Shown: positions 23,215-36,046 of the stretch, in pieces
Layout of the letters: each line of letters starts with the position of its first letter
Position numbering within the stretch: the first letter of the stretch is position 1
From: Epichloe hybrida
Lineage: Eukaryota; Ascomycota; Sordariomycetes; Hypocreales; Clavicipitaceae
NCBI GenBank assembly: GCA_019022495.1
Contig: JAFEKR010000004.1
Location: 1,860,001-1,924,000 of the forward strand
Direction: 5' to 3'
Length of the DNA stretch: 64,000 nt
The notes under the pieces: generated by a model
Databases searched by the model: none
Told to the model about the DNA's origin: nothing
The model's input: only the letters and a program-made list of their open reading frames with translations
Position numbers and translations under genes: made by a program

Positions 23215-23447
23215 TGTTGGACCGCGAAGCTAGGGTTCAATTTGACCACCTCTATTGAGTTGTCCGATCCTATAAGAGGGCGCGGACTACGGTTTAAATA
23301 ACTAAGTACCTATACCATAGGGTATGTAATCTGCCCATATAAACTATACTATACATCTACTAAAGGTCTAGAAAAGTAACTAGTTAGGTAGGTCCTAGTG
23401 TCTTAGTTACCTGCATGTGGTTAAGCGCTTGCGGCGGGATTCTAACA
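23215..23447. repeat. Outer (copia) LTR, left copy
   Basis: 233 bp, begins TGTTGG and ends TCTAACA (TG...CA). It differs from the right copy at 25 positions, 24 of them transitions. In the first ~110 bases this copy keeps C or G; in the remainder it mostly carries T or A. Confidence 0.93.
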
Positions 23448-24364
23448 CACCCCCCTAGGGGACCTTATTTAAGGTTCCCTGTGATAAATCTAAATTAATT
23501 AAATTAATCAAATCAATCTTGCGACATCTAAATCAATTCTATAGTGCAAAAAAGCAGTTAATTAGTCGTAATCCTATCTAATTTGAGGTTATTATATAAT
23601 GCTTGTTCTTTAGGTTTTTTACTAAGCATGCTAGAGGGCAGTTACACAAGCCCTAATACCTCATAGAAGCTTGTAAAAGCATTCCCTATAAGAGGCTTTG
23701 TGAGGCTATCTGTAATTATCTCTTTAGTAGTAATCTAGGTAATATTAAAGGTTCCTTTTGTGACCTCTTAATAAAGCTAGTGGTAATAAATATTTATATG
23801 CCAAAGCTTCATAATAAGCTTAATGAATTCTTCCTTAAGAAGCTAGATTATCTATATGTTATCATATTTAATTTTAAGTATATTATCTCCTAGGCATAGC
23901 CTAACCTCTTAATATAATTATCTAAAGGCTATAAGCTCTTTACTATAGTAAGAAAGCACTAGGAGCTTTACTTTAGTTAATAAAGTTATTATAATAGCTT
24001 ACCTACTTACCTTAAAGAGTATAAGTCCTCTAAAAAGCTTTATAATATAGCCCTATAAGCTCTTTTATATTATAGTATTATTAGTAAAGGAGGTGTTACT
24101 ATATATCTCTAATTCAGAGTTATTACTATTATACTTAATCACTAGGTCTACCTATATATACCTATACTTAAGGGCTCTTTTAGCTACTTCTATATACTAT
24201 AGCCCTAGGTTTTATAGGAATTATAAGAGTTATAAGGCTATAAAAGTAATATTAGGTCTTAAGACTATTATTAAATAAAGCAGGGTTTTAATTAAAGATT
24301 AATACCTCTTAAGATCTTAAGTACTAACCTCTCCTTTAAAAGGTTCTAGTAGTATAGTAGTTAT

Positions 24365-24840
24365 TAAGGCTATAGGTCTTTATTAAGGGATCTTTACATT
24401 GAATTTAGTAGTAGCTTTATCCTAATAGGACTTCTAATTAAGCCACACCTTCCTATTAGTATAATCTCTAATAATTTTAACGCCTAGGAACTATTATAGC
24501 TCTCTAAGGTCCTTTATATTATACTTTATAAAGAGTCTTGCCCTAAATTTATTATATAAATATAATTTCCCTTTAGTAAAGAGAGTAATAAGGTTATTCA
24601 CGTAAAAGAAGATAATTAACCTATCCTTAATAAACATATAAATATCTTTAAAGATCTATATAAAGCCTTTACTAATTAGCTAGCTAATTAGCTCTTTTAT
24701 CTATAGAAGAGGCGCTCTCCGTAGCCTATAGACTACTCTAAGAAGCTTTAGATAGGCTTATTTATCTTTATAGCCTAGAGGTATCTTATAGTAGACTTCT
24801 TTATTAAGGTCTAAATTTAGGAATACTATAATAAAGTTAT
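24365..24840 (-). pseudogene. Copia reverse transcriptase remnant
   Basis: Minus-strand reading from about 24840 gives VFLNLDLNKEVYYKIPLGY, the copia segment around the first RT motifs, then LKLLRVVYRLRRAP. Near 24646 it gives DIYMFIKDRLIIFFYVNNLI, where the catalytic YVDD box has become YVNN through G-to-A changes, and then FLGVKIIRD. Several TAG/TAA stops stand where Trp or Gln are expected. The domain is inactive. Confidence 0.85.
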
Positions 24841-25558
24841 ACTAGTATGCTTTAAGATTAAAGTAGTATATAATAGCTATAAATAGCCTAAAAGTATTAG
24901 TAGCTAGGGTTACTGCCTAAGTTAATAGATAACTCTTTAGTTAATGATTTCTAAGAATATAGAGATAAGCTTTATATTATAGGAGGTAACCTTACTTATC
25001 TAATTTATATAAGAAGACCTAAGTAAGGCCTAGAAGCTTTATATATAAAGGGATATTAGTTCTAGATACCTTCTTAGCTACCTTTCTATTAATAATTCTA
25101 TTATATTCTTTATCTTATGCTTTATAGAATTCTTTTTCTTTTAGATAACTAGCTAAATAATTATAATAAGCTAGGGGAGGAGGAAGCCTAGATATATAAG
25201 GCTTTTCTTTACTCTTAGGTCCTAGCTTAAAGGCTACAGCGAATACTTTAAGATTATTATGATCTTCTGGATTTACTAACATTTTATAATTATTACTACT
25301 ATTAGGTAGGTTAAGCAAATTATTAATACTTAATGGTATATAATCTGCTAAATCTAGGAATTTCCCTAGTGAATTCGGAGGAGTTAGTAGATTTATTTCT
25401 TAACTTTCTTTTTCCTTTTCTTTATAATCTTATTAATCATAACTAGTAGGAGTTTCCGCTTGTTAAAGCTGATTAAGTGGTTATTGTGGTAACAGAGGGT
25501 ATGCTATCTATGAAAGCCTTATATTAGAGCTTTTATCCTTATTATCCTTAACTAGCTC

Positions 25559-25563
25559 TTTAA
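25559..25563. repeat. Target-site duplication TTTAA, left copy
   Basis: Matches 36254-36258 on the far side of the inner element; shows that the gypsy element inserted into the copia element. Confidence 0.88.
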
Positions 25564-25770
25564 TGTTACGTGCTGGCTTTGCACGTTGTTAGGTCGAATC
25601 CGTCAGAGGGGCCAACGGATTCGTAGGTTCGTGAGTCATGCTAAGTTCACTTATAAAAGCTACTCTTAGGGGCAGGTTCAGATGTTAGAAGTAAGTTAAT
25701 TCCTCTACCTATAATGCCAAACTTATTCTTATCCTTCTTATTAGTAGCTAAGTAGTTTCGCTATGTAATA
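25564..25770. repeat. Inner (gypsy) LTR, left copy
   Basis: 207 bp, begins TGTTACGTGC; the end TATGTAATA corresponds to CACGTAACA in the right copy. There are 21 differences from the right copy, all transitions: this copy keeps C or G at 14 sites in its left part, and the right copy keeps them at 7 sites in its right part. Confidence 0.92.
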
Positions 25771-25799
25771 AGTGCTAGGCGCGCCTTAAAAGATAACTA

Positions 25800-28700
25800 T
25801 CCTAGTTATAACTAGCTAAATCCTAGTCTAATTTAGCATCTATAATAAAGCAAAATAATTTCCTCCTAGTAATAGAAGTAAAAATAAAGGAAAGCAAATT
25901 CATTATGTTTATCGCTAAATGCGTAACTACTATACTCCTTAGATAATGTTAATTATAATTGTTATGTTAAATAATGAATTCTTAATTCCATAACCACTTA
26001 TTCCTTTTTACTTTATGTTCTTATTCCTTTCTTCTAAATTATTCTTTTTCTTCCTTTACCTACTAAATTCCTTCGCTCTAATATCCTTTTTGCCTTCTAT
26101 AATTACGCTTAAGTTTTCCTTATTATCAAATAAAAACGCCCTTTTCTTTATATTTATTAAGTTAGTCTAGTAACCCCACAAATTCGTCTTCCTTAGTCAC
26201 GTTTTTATTTGCTAGCTTATCCACCTATATACGCGGTGTCGCTAGATACAAAACTACTTAAGCTACTTTTGGCTTTAGTCCTAATTTTTTAGTTAGTCTC
26301 TATCTCTTTATTAGCATTTCTAGCACTAGAGTGTTCGCATACGCTTGCTTATTTATTAATTTAACTTTATTAGCTAATCCTAGTATTCATAACTTTCTAT
26401 GTAGTATTTCTAGCGCTAGAGTATCCTTTTATACTTATACCCTAGCTAATTTAGTGCGCTTATTTACTATTTCTAGCGTGGCTATCACGGACCGTAGCTT
26501 TATAACACTTTTCTTTAGTGTTTATAGTCTAGATTCCGCTAGACTTAAGACTATTAAAATTAGTTCTATAGTAACTAATTTTACTGTTTTTATATTTTCT
26601 TTAAGCTTCTTTTACTCTAGTAAGAGCCTGTTAATAGATATTACTTAAAGATTAATCCTGTCCTGTAGTTCTATCACTATAGCTACTAACTTTACTATCT
26701 TTTTTTCGTGCTCTTTTTTATTAATTATATTATGCTTTAGATTAATAACCTAATTATGAAATTCCTTTAATATTCCACCTAATTCTAAGCTTAGGATTCT
26801 TCCTTTTTAGTCCTTTAGTATCTCTAATACCTAGATAAACTTTTTAGTTATTAATATTATATTCTCCTTTACTACTTCCTCTAGTTTTACTACTTTAGTC
26901 TTATATTTATTAATATCTTTATTTACGTCTTTTATAAGGTTTTCTACCGCTTTAAATTTAGTATCTATCTTATTAATCTTATCGATCAAATTATTGATTT
27001 TGCTTATCTTATACTCCTTATTTCTTTCTTTATTCTATTAGAATTTAGCTGATTTAATTATTACTAACGTCCTCCTTATCTTAATATAAAGTAAATCTAT
27101 CCTTCTAATACTAGTAAGTCCTCCTGTAATTATACTATTTACCCCTCTATATTTATCTATGAATCTTAAAGCTAGTAAGTCTACTTATAGCGGAAGCAAC
27201 GCTATACTATTATAGGTAGTATATTAGTAGCTATGTTTAACTATAACACTATTATAATAAGCTACTACTACTGTTTTTACCTAATTCTTTACTTATCTAG
27301 TTACTCCACACTCTATTAGATTTGCTATTAATTAATACGCTAGTTTCCTTGCTTATTACGCTGCCTACTATTGTGCGCTTAAAGCGGCCTATTATTTATT
27401 AAAAATAGTAAAGATCTAAATTACTATATTCTACTATAATATAAAGTGAGCGTCCCTTGAATCCACCTCTAATCTATTAGCTACTATAGTAGCACTATTT
27501 AAGGCGAATTTATAAGCATAAGCCTATATTACATAGCAGATATCCTATACGCTTGCCTTCTAGCCTACTATAGTATACCTAAAGCTACTAAAGTTAATTA
27601 ATTTAATATCTCTTCCTTTATATTTAGCATTAAATTCCTCTATTACTCTTTTACGTGCTACTAATCCAATCTTTAGCATTAGTAAGTAATTCTCTAATCT
27701 AAATCCTAGTTTTCTAAATCTAGCAAATAGTAATTAAAAATTAAGTTTTCTAATTTACTTATGCACTTATAATAGTATAATAAAGTATTTAGCAAGTATA
27801 TTATTAAGTTTATCTTTAAATTTAGTCTTAAGTTCTTTTTCCTTGCCCTTAGACCCCACAAAGTCAGATTCTCTGTTGCTACTAGCTCTAGTTTTAGGTT
27901 TAAATCCTTTATTATTATTACTATTAACTTCATATTTAGCGTTCTTATTGCTTGATTAAGTAAGGTTAATTTTCTCCACGTTATTGCTACTCTTATTACT
28001 ATCCTAGTAGTTAACTTCCTCTTCACTGCTATTATTTTCCTTAGTTATATAAATAAGTTTATTACTCTTTTAAGCTACTTTACTTAGAGCTTACTATGCT
28101 TATTTCTAAATTTATTCCTAATTATCTTCTAGTAGTTACTATAACACCTAATTACTTTCTTATCTTTTTACCTCTAAATCTAGTGCTATAGCTAGGTAAT
28201 CTTTGCTGCTATTATTTTTTCTATCTATATCTTATAATAGGGGCTCTATTCTAGCTACCTTTTTAATAGTAGTAGTAATAGCTTTAATGTCTTCTACGCT
28301 ACTTATAGCTACCTATGATAGCTTATTTAATTTGTCTTATACTATTATTAAGCTTACTAAATACTATTATTAGTATAAAATCATAATTTACTTTAGTGGA
28401 TTTATAAACTCTTAAAATTAGTAAAATTCTAGTACTAACTTTAACGCATAGTATAACCGCTTTAGTCCTTTAAAAATAACTACTATGCCTAATTTATATA
28501 GAAGGTTATTTACCTATTATTTATATGCTGCCTTTTCTTCGTAGGAAATAACTAAGTGTTATGCTAAATCTGCGTGTACTAATTCTCTAACTATTTAATT
28601 TTAGCGTATTAAAGCTAGGCATTAAATACATAGGTGCATTACATATATTTGCTTGTAAATCGTTTAGTTACGTATGTTTAACTTATTATTAAATAGAATA

Positions 28701-28920
28701 AAGTCTAGTCTTTTACCTAGGTAATAGTATAGGTTATAATTAATTATATAAGCTTTGTATTTAAGCTTAGAGGGAGCGTTTCTATATATTATATAAAACC
28801 TCTTATAATTATTATACTTCTTTATCTCCTCTAGATAACGCTCTTTTACTTCTAATAGCTTATGAAACTCTATTCTTCTTATATTACTAAATTTATATAC
28901 CTTAGCTATATAGTAAAAGA
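25800..28920 (-). pseudogene. Degenerate extra reading frame downstream of the gypsy integrase
   Basis: Read on the minus strand, this 3-kb stretch gives long protein-like runs broken mainly by TAG/TAA stops, as RIP would cause. Near 28.9 kb one run includes FHKLLEVKERYLEEIKKYNN. Near 28.0-27.7 kb it is polar and Lys/Ser-rich. Near 26.6-26.3 kb it reads as a heptad-rich coiled coil (for example ELRSVIATLE-like spacing of Leu, Ile and Val). I do not recognise the family. It could be an additional element-encoded protein, a transduced host gene, or part of a third, unrecognised insertion. A plus-strand open frame at 26331-26648 is its antisense shadow. Confidence 0.45.
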
Positions 28921-28950
28921 AAGCTTTATAAGATTATATATGCTTATGCT

Positions 28951-29132
28951 AAATCCTACTACACTAAGTTTATATAAGTATTAGGGTTATTATAAAATAT
29001 AGAAAATATAATAATTTAAAGAATATAACTATATAGGTACTAAATCTAACTACGCTAAGTTTATATAAGTATTAGGGGTTATTATAAGGTGTAAAGAATA
29101 TAAGAGTTAAGAAAATGCGACTACATAGTTAT
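28951..29132. repeat. Tandem repeat, period about 91 bp
   Basis: The words TAAGTTTATATAAGTATTAGG and following TTATTATAA recur from 28951 and again from 29042 with further similarity between. A weaker third start appears near 29190. It lies between the chromodomain trace and the extra degenerate frame, where a noncoding or subgenomic promoter region would be. Confidence 0.6.
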
Positions 29133-29429
29133 TAAATAGCTTTATAAGGTAATAGGAAATATTAACGTTAAATAAAATTACGTGCGCGCGCACCGGATTT
29201 AGCTACGCTAGGAATGTAAAGGTATTGTGAGATATTGTAGGATATAGGTTAAGTAAGTTACCCTTGGCTAACGTAATAAATAATATGTGTAGGAGGATGT
29301 GATAATTCCATGCTAATGCCTTAAATTCGCCCCTTATTATTATACCTTTCCTCTAATATTATTATTCTATAAGAGGTTTAAGGCCTTTCTTTATATACTC
29401 CCTTACCTAATTAATTAGGTTCTTCTTAA

Positions 29430-29610
29430 GATAATCCTTTACTATCTTCGCTATATTAATCCTTATTTTATCTTCTATAATCCATTAGTTATCCTTAGTA
29501 GTGTAGCCCTTCTATCTAATAAGGAATTTAATTCTTAATGTTTTGGTTCGCTTAAAAATCTTAATCTAATAGCTATAAATTCTCTTAATTTCCTAATGGT
29601 CCGCTTCCTA
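29430..29610 (-). pseudogene. Chromodomain-like remnant at the gypsy integrase C-terminus
   Basis: Minus-strand reading gives IKIFKRTKTLRIKFLIR, a stop where Trp is expected, then KGYTTKDN, another stop and WI, followed by a charged helix-like run. The pattern L-I-R-W-K-G-Y...W is the chromodomain core, found at the integrase end of chromoviruses. This is resemblance only, since several key aromatic positions are now stops. Confidence 0.55.
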
Positions 29611-31759
29611 TGAATTATTAAATGTAATTAGCAGAGGAGCTGCCTCTTCTCTCTTAAATAAGTCTTTTCCTTAGGCTAGCTTCTAAATCTACGTAGCTAA
29701 TACTACCGGATGCACATATGAATTTAGAGGGAAATCCAATTAATATACTAAGGGATTTACTTTTTCTAATACCTTATATAGCCCTGCCCTTTATAGGGAC
29801 TATTTCTTCTTTAGTTTGCTAAGTAATTTATATCCCTTATGTAGTTGTAAATATACTATATCTCCTTCGTTAATATTAACTAGTTTATAGCGATTATTAT
29901 ATTAAATTTTAGCAAGCGTAGCTACTATTGTAATTACTAATTAGGCCTTGTGCTAGTATAATTTTCATAGTACCGCAATGTTATTTACGTTAGATCTAGT
30001 GTTAGTTATGTTATTCAGAGAGAGTAAATTAATAATACTTAGCGGACAGAAACCGTATAGTAGCTTATTAGGAGCCTGCCCTATACCCGCAGCTATAGTA
30101 TTATTTAGCTAATACTATAGTGCTAGTAGTAACGATATCTATGTCGTATCTAGGTCCGTTACTATATAATATTGTATTATAATTATTACTATCTAATTTT
30201 TCCTTTCCATGGTTCTATCTATCTAAGGGTAATATACTATGCCTATAAGAAGTTTAACTCCTACACGCCTAAATATCTCCCTCTATATATTAGATATAAA
30301 CTTTAGGTCTCTATTACTAATAATTTATCTTAGTAATCCCTAGTTTATAATATATAAGGCATAGAGAAGTAGTTCTACCTAAATTTCCACTAGATATATA
30401 GTATGCCCTAGTATTAGAAGAGTTCTCTTACTAAATAAATAATTCACTAGGCATAGTGAATTATATGTAGCATACCCCTCTATTTGCTATATAGTGTTTA
30501 TAGCTAATACTTCTAGTATATTTATTATAAAATTAAGTAAAATTATATAAAAAGGTGTTAGCTTTAACTATAATAGTCGTAACTCCCTAGGCGGTTTTGA
30601 CTAATTAATAGCATTTTCCTAACACACTATATAATAGGTAATATACTTATAAATTTACTAGCTTATACATAGAAAATAAACTAATTATAACTTTACTACT
30701 ATTCTAGTAATTCTAAAATAGTGTTAGTTATTGTATACTAGATGTAAGATAGATTTAACCTTAGTTATTAGAATACAGAGCTAGAAAAATCTATTCCCAC
30801 TATAGTAGTATAGCAGACTATCTTCGCGTAAATCCTATCTATATAAAGGAATTCTTAGTTTAACTCTAGTATCCCTTGCTGCTTACCTTTCCTAATAGGC
30901 TTTTATAGCTAAGATAATTTAGCTAAATTTTTAGTCTAGCTAGTATCCTAATATAATTCTAGCCTTGAGTTCGTTATCTATAATTACTATTGTAATATAT
31001 TCCTCACTTATAAAATACGCACTTACCTCTAATTTATTATATTAACTCTTCTGCGCTATCTCTCTATAGGTTACCTCTACTAGTAGCCTAGAAAGCATAT
31101 CTAGGATAATATTTAACGTTCCTAGCACATGCGTTACCCTAAGATTAAATTATAACAAATAATTCGTAACTTTTGCTAGTTTTAGATTAGCCTTATCCAG
31201 ATCTATTATTAATAGTGAGGTGTGTTTAATAATGCCCTTAGCTAGAGAATAGTTAGTTAATATATTAACTACTACACTATTAGATTAAACTATTTTTCGG
31301 AGTTTCCTAACGCTCTATGTAATTACAGCTATCTTTACTTCTATTAAACCGTACTATTTCTTAGCACGCGATGTTACCCTAGAGAGGAACAAGATTAGCT
31401 AAATCCTATTATTCTTAATGTCTTTCCTAGGGATGCTTTAACCATCCCATTTATCTTGTAATTAGAAGGTATATAGGCTAAATCCTTCCTTATATATATT
31501 AATTTTAAGGAAAAGTAGTTTCTTTAGGTTATAGTGCTATAACATCTGTTTCTTGCTTAGGAACGCTTTAATATCTTTAAAAGCCTTTTTCTCATTTACT
31601 GTTAGCGAAAACATCTTTTATTATATCTTTTGTTTCCGTACTAGTTTTGAAATACTAGTGATTTTCTTATCCTTTTTACGGAACTCTTTTAATAGTATAG
31701 TCTTTCGCTCCTATAACAGTTAAATTCGTATATTAAACCATAGGATTCTATTATAAAGG

Positions 31760-32200
31760 AATTTAGCTATCCTAATAAAGGTTTCAAGGCTTAATAGATT
31801 ACTTAGGAAAATTATTTTTTAAAATACTTTAAGTCTATTATTAGTATTAGTAATTCTATTACTATTAATAACAAAACCTAGTAACTAGATAGTAGGGTAG
31901 CTAATGAACGATTTCTTTGCTATAATTATTATCCTGTTTTCTTCGAGGATCTTAAGCATAATACTAAGATAATTCAAATGATCCTTAATGTTATCCGAAA
32001 AAATAATAATATTATTAATATAAACTTAAATAAAATGCTTATACTTTTGGAAAAGTTAGTCTATAAACCTTTAGGCAAAAGTAGGGGAATTTTTAAATCC
32101 TATTAGTGTTACATTTGATGCCTTGAGGCCTTGATTTAATATGACCACTATGCGGGCTTGATAGTCCCTCCTAATTAGTAACTAATAGAAAAATCCCGTT
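31760..32200 (-). pseudogene. Gypsy reverse transcriptase remnant
   Basis: Minus-strand reading gives GFKNSPTFA, then FQKYKHFI, VYINNIIIFSDNIKDHL, LKILEENR and LLGFVINSN. This is the Ty3/gypsy RT order F-x-N-A/S-P-x-x-F, Y-I-D-D-I-I-I-F-S, L-G-F. The catalytic YIDD is now YINN. Stops interrupt several Gln or Trp positions, so it is non-functional. Confidence 0.88.
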
Positions 32201-33117
32201 CTATTAAAAAGTAAGAAAACCTTCTTACCACGTGTGTTGTTCATGATATTGCTTTAGTCTAGTAAAGGGTATATATCCGGCATTACTATGTTGTTAAGCA
32301 GCCTTATATTAATTACTACCCTTCCTTTCTTTTCCTAGCTAGTTTTGCGCTATACTATAAACACTAGGCATACTATAGCCACTAGTTTATCTAAATATAA
32401 TATCTTACCCTTTAAGTGTAATTCATTATGTACTTCGTTAAGTTTACTTGCGTCCTAGCCCCTTAATTAGTAAGGTCTAATTAGCCTTATTTAATATTGC
32501 TATCCCTTAACAAGGTTAATTCTTATTTTCTAGTCCTTAGGCATAGGCACGATGCCTCTGTCTTAATAAATGTCGTATTTATCTATTAATTTAATAAACT
32601 TACTTACTACGTTCTAGTTAATATTAGTAACTTATACTCTAAAGTAATTAATAATATACGGGATCTTCTCTAGGCATAAGATTCCATAAGATAGTACTCC
32701 TATATTAACCTTTTTCAGATTAAACTTATTATTTCCTTTATCTAACTTATTCTCCTTCTTATTCTCTTCTCCTATAGTCTCTGTAATATCCTTGCTAAAA
32801 TAGGTATAATATATAAAAGGATTATTAACTAGATAATTAGCGTTAACCTCGCTCGCTACCACTAGATATATAACCTTCTAATGTTTACTAATAGTAATAG
32901 TTTTATCTATTAGGTTATACACCACTATCTGTTTCTAGCCGGATCTAGTAATTAATACATTAGGAAAAAACTTCGAATATAATTATACGTAGTACACGCT
33001 TGTCTCTTAGTTCTCCTATACCTCCTTCTAACTAACTACTATAGTTAACTATATTTTTAGTAAAATCATTACTATATAAGCTATAATAACCTATTAGTGC
33101 GGAACTTTGCTTATTAG

Positions 33118-33300
33118 TTAGAATATTTCTACTTTCACTATTATATTATAAACTAACCTAAAAACTACTCTAGGACATATAAAATTAATTTTCGCTCTAT
33201 ACTTATAGAGAAAGTTTGTTCTAAGTAGTAGTTTAAGGCCTAGATTTAGCATTACATCCGCTATAACTATAAAATATCTAGTGATTTCTATTTTACACAC
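33118..33300 (-). pseudogene. Gypsy protease-region remnant
   Basis: A 60-codon open stretch begins MCKIEITRYFIVIADVMLNL and continues toward LYKYRAKINF, resembling the C-terminal part of retroelement aspartic proteases (V-I-L-G-x-x-F-L followed by a short link to RT). It lies upstream of the RT trace, as in gypsy. The catalytic D-S/T-G was not located. Confidence 0.5.
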
Positions 33301-35392
33301 TACTCCTAGGAGATAAAAATCAAATATAGCTATTTTAGTAATAAAAAAGGAAGATTATACTCTAGATACTAGCTTTAGTTCCTATGTTCTCTATTTTATA
33401 TTTAACCTATTTTACTATAACCACGCCTTATCCGCTAATATTAATAATATCCTAGTGTTAAGGCAGATTTAATAATTCTTACCTTTATTATTAAAGTTTA
33501 GAGGAATTTTTAAATATATATTTACTCTCTTCCTATTATATTTAACCTCCTAAGGTCTTATAATAGCTTTAATTACTTATCTAGGTATAAGTCATTTTGG
33601 TTTAACTACTTCCGTTTTAGTAATTACTATATCTACTTCTTTACTACTATTTTCTATAAAATAAGTTTTAATAAAGTTAGATTCCTATATTCTAGATTTA
33701 TTATTCTCCTTATTAGAGACCTCTCCTTCCTTAGCTATATAGTAACCATATTCCTAGAGATAGGTTTTATGCTATTATGCGTTAGAATTATTATTATATA
33801 CTATAATATAGGCATACTCCTTTTCCTTAGTAAGCGGTTTTTCCTAGTATTAATAATACCTAGGTTACTATTAGCCTCTAGTGCCTAAAGGTCCTTAGCT
33901 TTAAGAATATTATTCTTCTAGTTAATCTTATGCCCTTTCTTACTAGCTTTAGTTAAAACTAGGTTACTTCCCTTAATTCTCTTAAGTTTTATTTTACTAA
34001 GGCCTCTGGTTTTGCCCTTTAGTAAGTTAATTTTACTAATATAGCCTAGGTTAGAAAAATCCTAAGGATTCTTGCTAGTTCCTATTATCCTATTAGTATT
34101 ATAGATTTCTAGGCTAGAATCACGTATTTATTAGCCTATTCTAGTTAGCTTATATCTTATTTTTATTATCTTCTAACTTACTATTAGATTTATTTATGTT
34201 AAAATAGACTTTAAGCTTTCCTTTGCTCTTTTTGCCTTTTCCTTATCCTTTACTATATAGGTAATTACATAGGTTACGTCTCTTATTATTTACTATAGTG
34301 ATATATGCTAATCTTATATCCTTATAAGTTAGTATTAGATATATCTATTATAATCCTAGATAGAGCTTAAGGTGTAAATGTATTAGGAGCTAATGGTTGG
34401 TTGTTTTGCTATTAGCTCTTGTATATTGGAAAATTTTTAATGTGAATTTACAAAAAGATATCTTATTAAGGATATTTTCTTTAGTGTACTCCGCCTTATT
34501 AAGCTATGCTATTGTATCCTACACTTAAATACTAAATTCCTTCTATACTGTGGTAAATACTAATAATATATTGTTAAATATAGTGGCTTGTTTGTTTGCA
34601 TTAAGATGTTATCTATACCATACTATTATGTCTCCTTAGAATAGCATCTAGATTTTCTTTTAGATAATATCTCGTTAGCTAGGGTTAGCATAATGCAAGT
34701 GGTCTTTAATAGCCTAGACCTATAATTTAATATTATAAAAGATAGTCTATTTCCTATTATAAGTAATAAGGTTAGTACTAGCTTCTTCTAGTTTATTATA
34801 AGGCTTGAAATATCCTATATCCGTGATTTTCTATGTTAAATCCGCATTTCATTCCGTTGCCTTTATTCGTTAATTATACTAGTCTCGATCTAACGCTAGA
34901 TCCGCTCTTCCTTAATAACTAGAATTAATATGCTATCCCTAGTCTAGTTAATATAGGGTTAGCTATAGTAAATTATATGGATTTAACTGCTACTATTAGA
35001 TTCCTAGCTAGTATAGTGGTATTGTTAGTTACGCCGCTAGTCTAGACTAAGTATCTAAGTAACTATTATGTTAACCCTAGTTGCTTAGTGAATATACTAT
35101 TCTCTACGCAGGATTTTACGCTAATGGTATTAAACCTACTAAGGTAGTAGCACTCTATAAACCTTTGATTTTAGATATTAATCTTAATGCTAGATAGTCT
35201 ATTCTATTTACTACCTAGCTTAATATAGCTTATTACATAGCCTATTACTACTTTATTATTCCTTATAAGAGCTATGTAGTGTTATATTTATTTACCCTAG
35301 CGTATGTTTCTCCTAGTTTTAACACGTTTCCTAAAGGTTCTAGCTATAGATCTTATAGATTTAGCTTAGTTAGAGGGCTAGGGGGTTTTATG

Positions 35393-35542
35393 CTTAGTCT
35401 AGTAGTGTTATTTTTAGGGTAGTTTATAATCCCCTTTCCTTTATTAATTTTACCTATCTCTATTATACTTAGACTAGTGGTGTTATTTTTAGGGTAGTTT
35501 ATAATCCCCTTTCCTTTATTAATTTTACCTATCTCTATGCTC
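35393..35542. repeat. 75-bp perfect-like tandem duplication
   Basis: Two adjacent copies (35393-35467 and 35468-35542) share a long identical core including TTATTTTTAGGGTAGTTTAT and TTTCCTTTATTAATTTTACC. Only a few bases differ at the edges, so the duplication seems to post-date most of the mutation or was spared by it. Confidence 0.8.
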
Positions 35543-36046
35543 CTTTTAGTTCTAGTTATAGTATTACTATTAGTAATACTAGTAATGCTTTTAGATTATT
35601 ACCCTAAAGCTTTGCTTCCTTCTAATTTAGTAGAATTATTAAGGAATCCTTTAGATTTAGCCTTAGAGATATAGTTCCTAACTTAATTCTAAATAATATA
35701 TATAGTTTATATATTAATTAGATTCTAGTGGATAGGTGGCTCCTAAGATATTAGCTATTCTTGTCTCCTTATAATTCTATTATTGAATTCGTAGTGTGTA
35801 AGTTTATATAAGTCCTTCTAATTACTAATCCTAACAAGTTTTTGTTTTTAATGTTTAAAATCCGGATTTGTATTATTAAAAGTCTAGAACTAATAAACAA
35901 GGCGTAATTCGCTCTTAGTAACTAGGAAAGTATTAAAAGTGTTTAGTTCTCTATATTAACGCTGTAAATAATTGGTTTTAGATATATAGGTATTATATCC
36001 AGGTTACTAGAGATACGTAATAAAAGAATCTCTAATTACTACCACT

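Noticed and set aside
26331..26648. 105-codon plus-strand open frame inside the gypsy element
   Set aside because: The opposite strand carries the more protein-like coiled-coil reading consistent with element orientation; this frame looks like its shadow.
25771..36046. Possible tRNA primer-binding site just inside the inner right LTR (TGGTAGTAATTAGAGA read on the minus strand)
   Set aside because: It begins with TGG two bases from the LTR end, but mutation is heavy and I could not match a specific tRNA 3' end.
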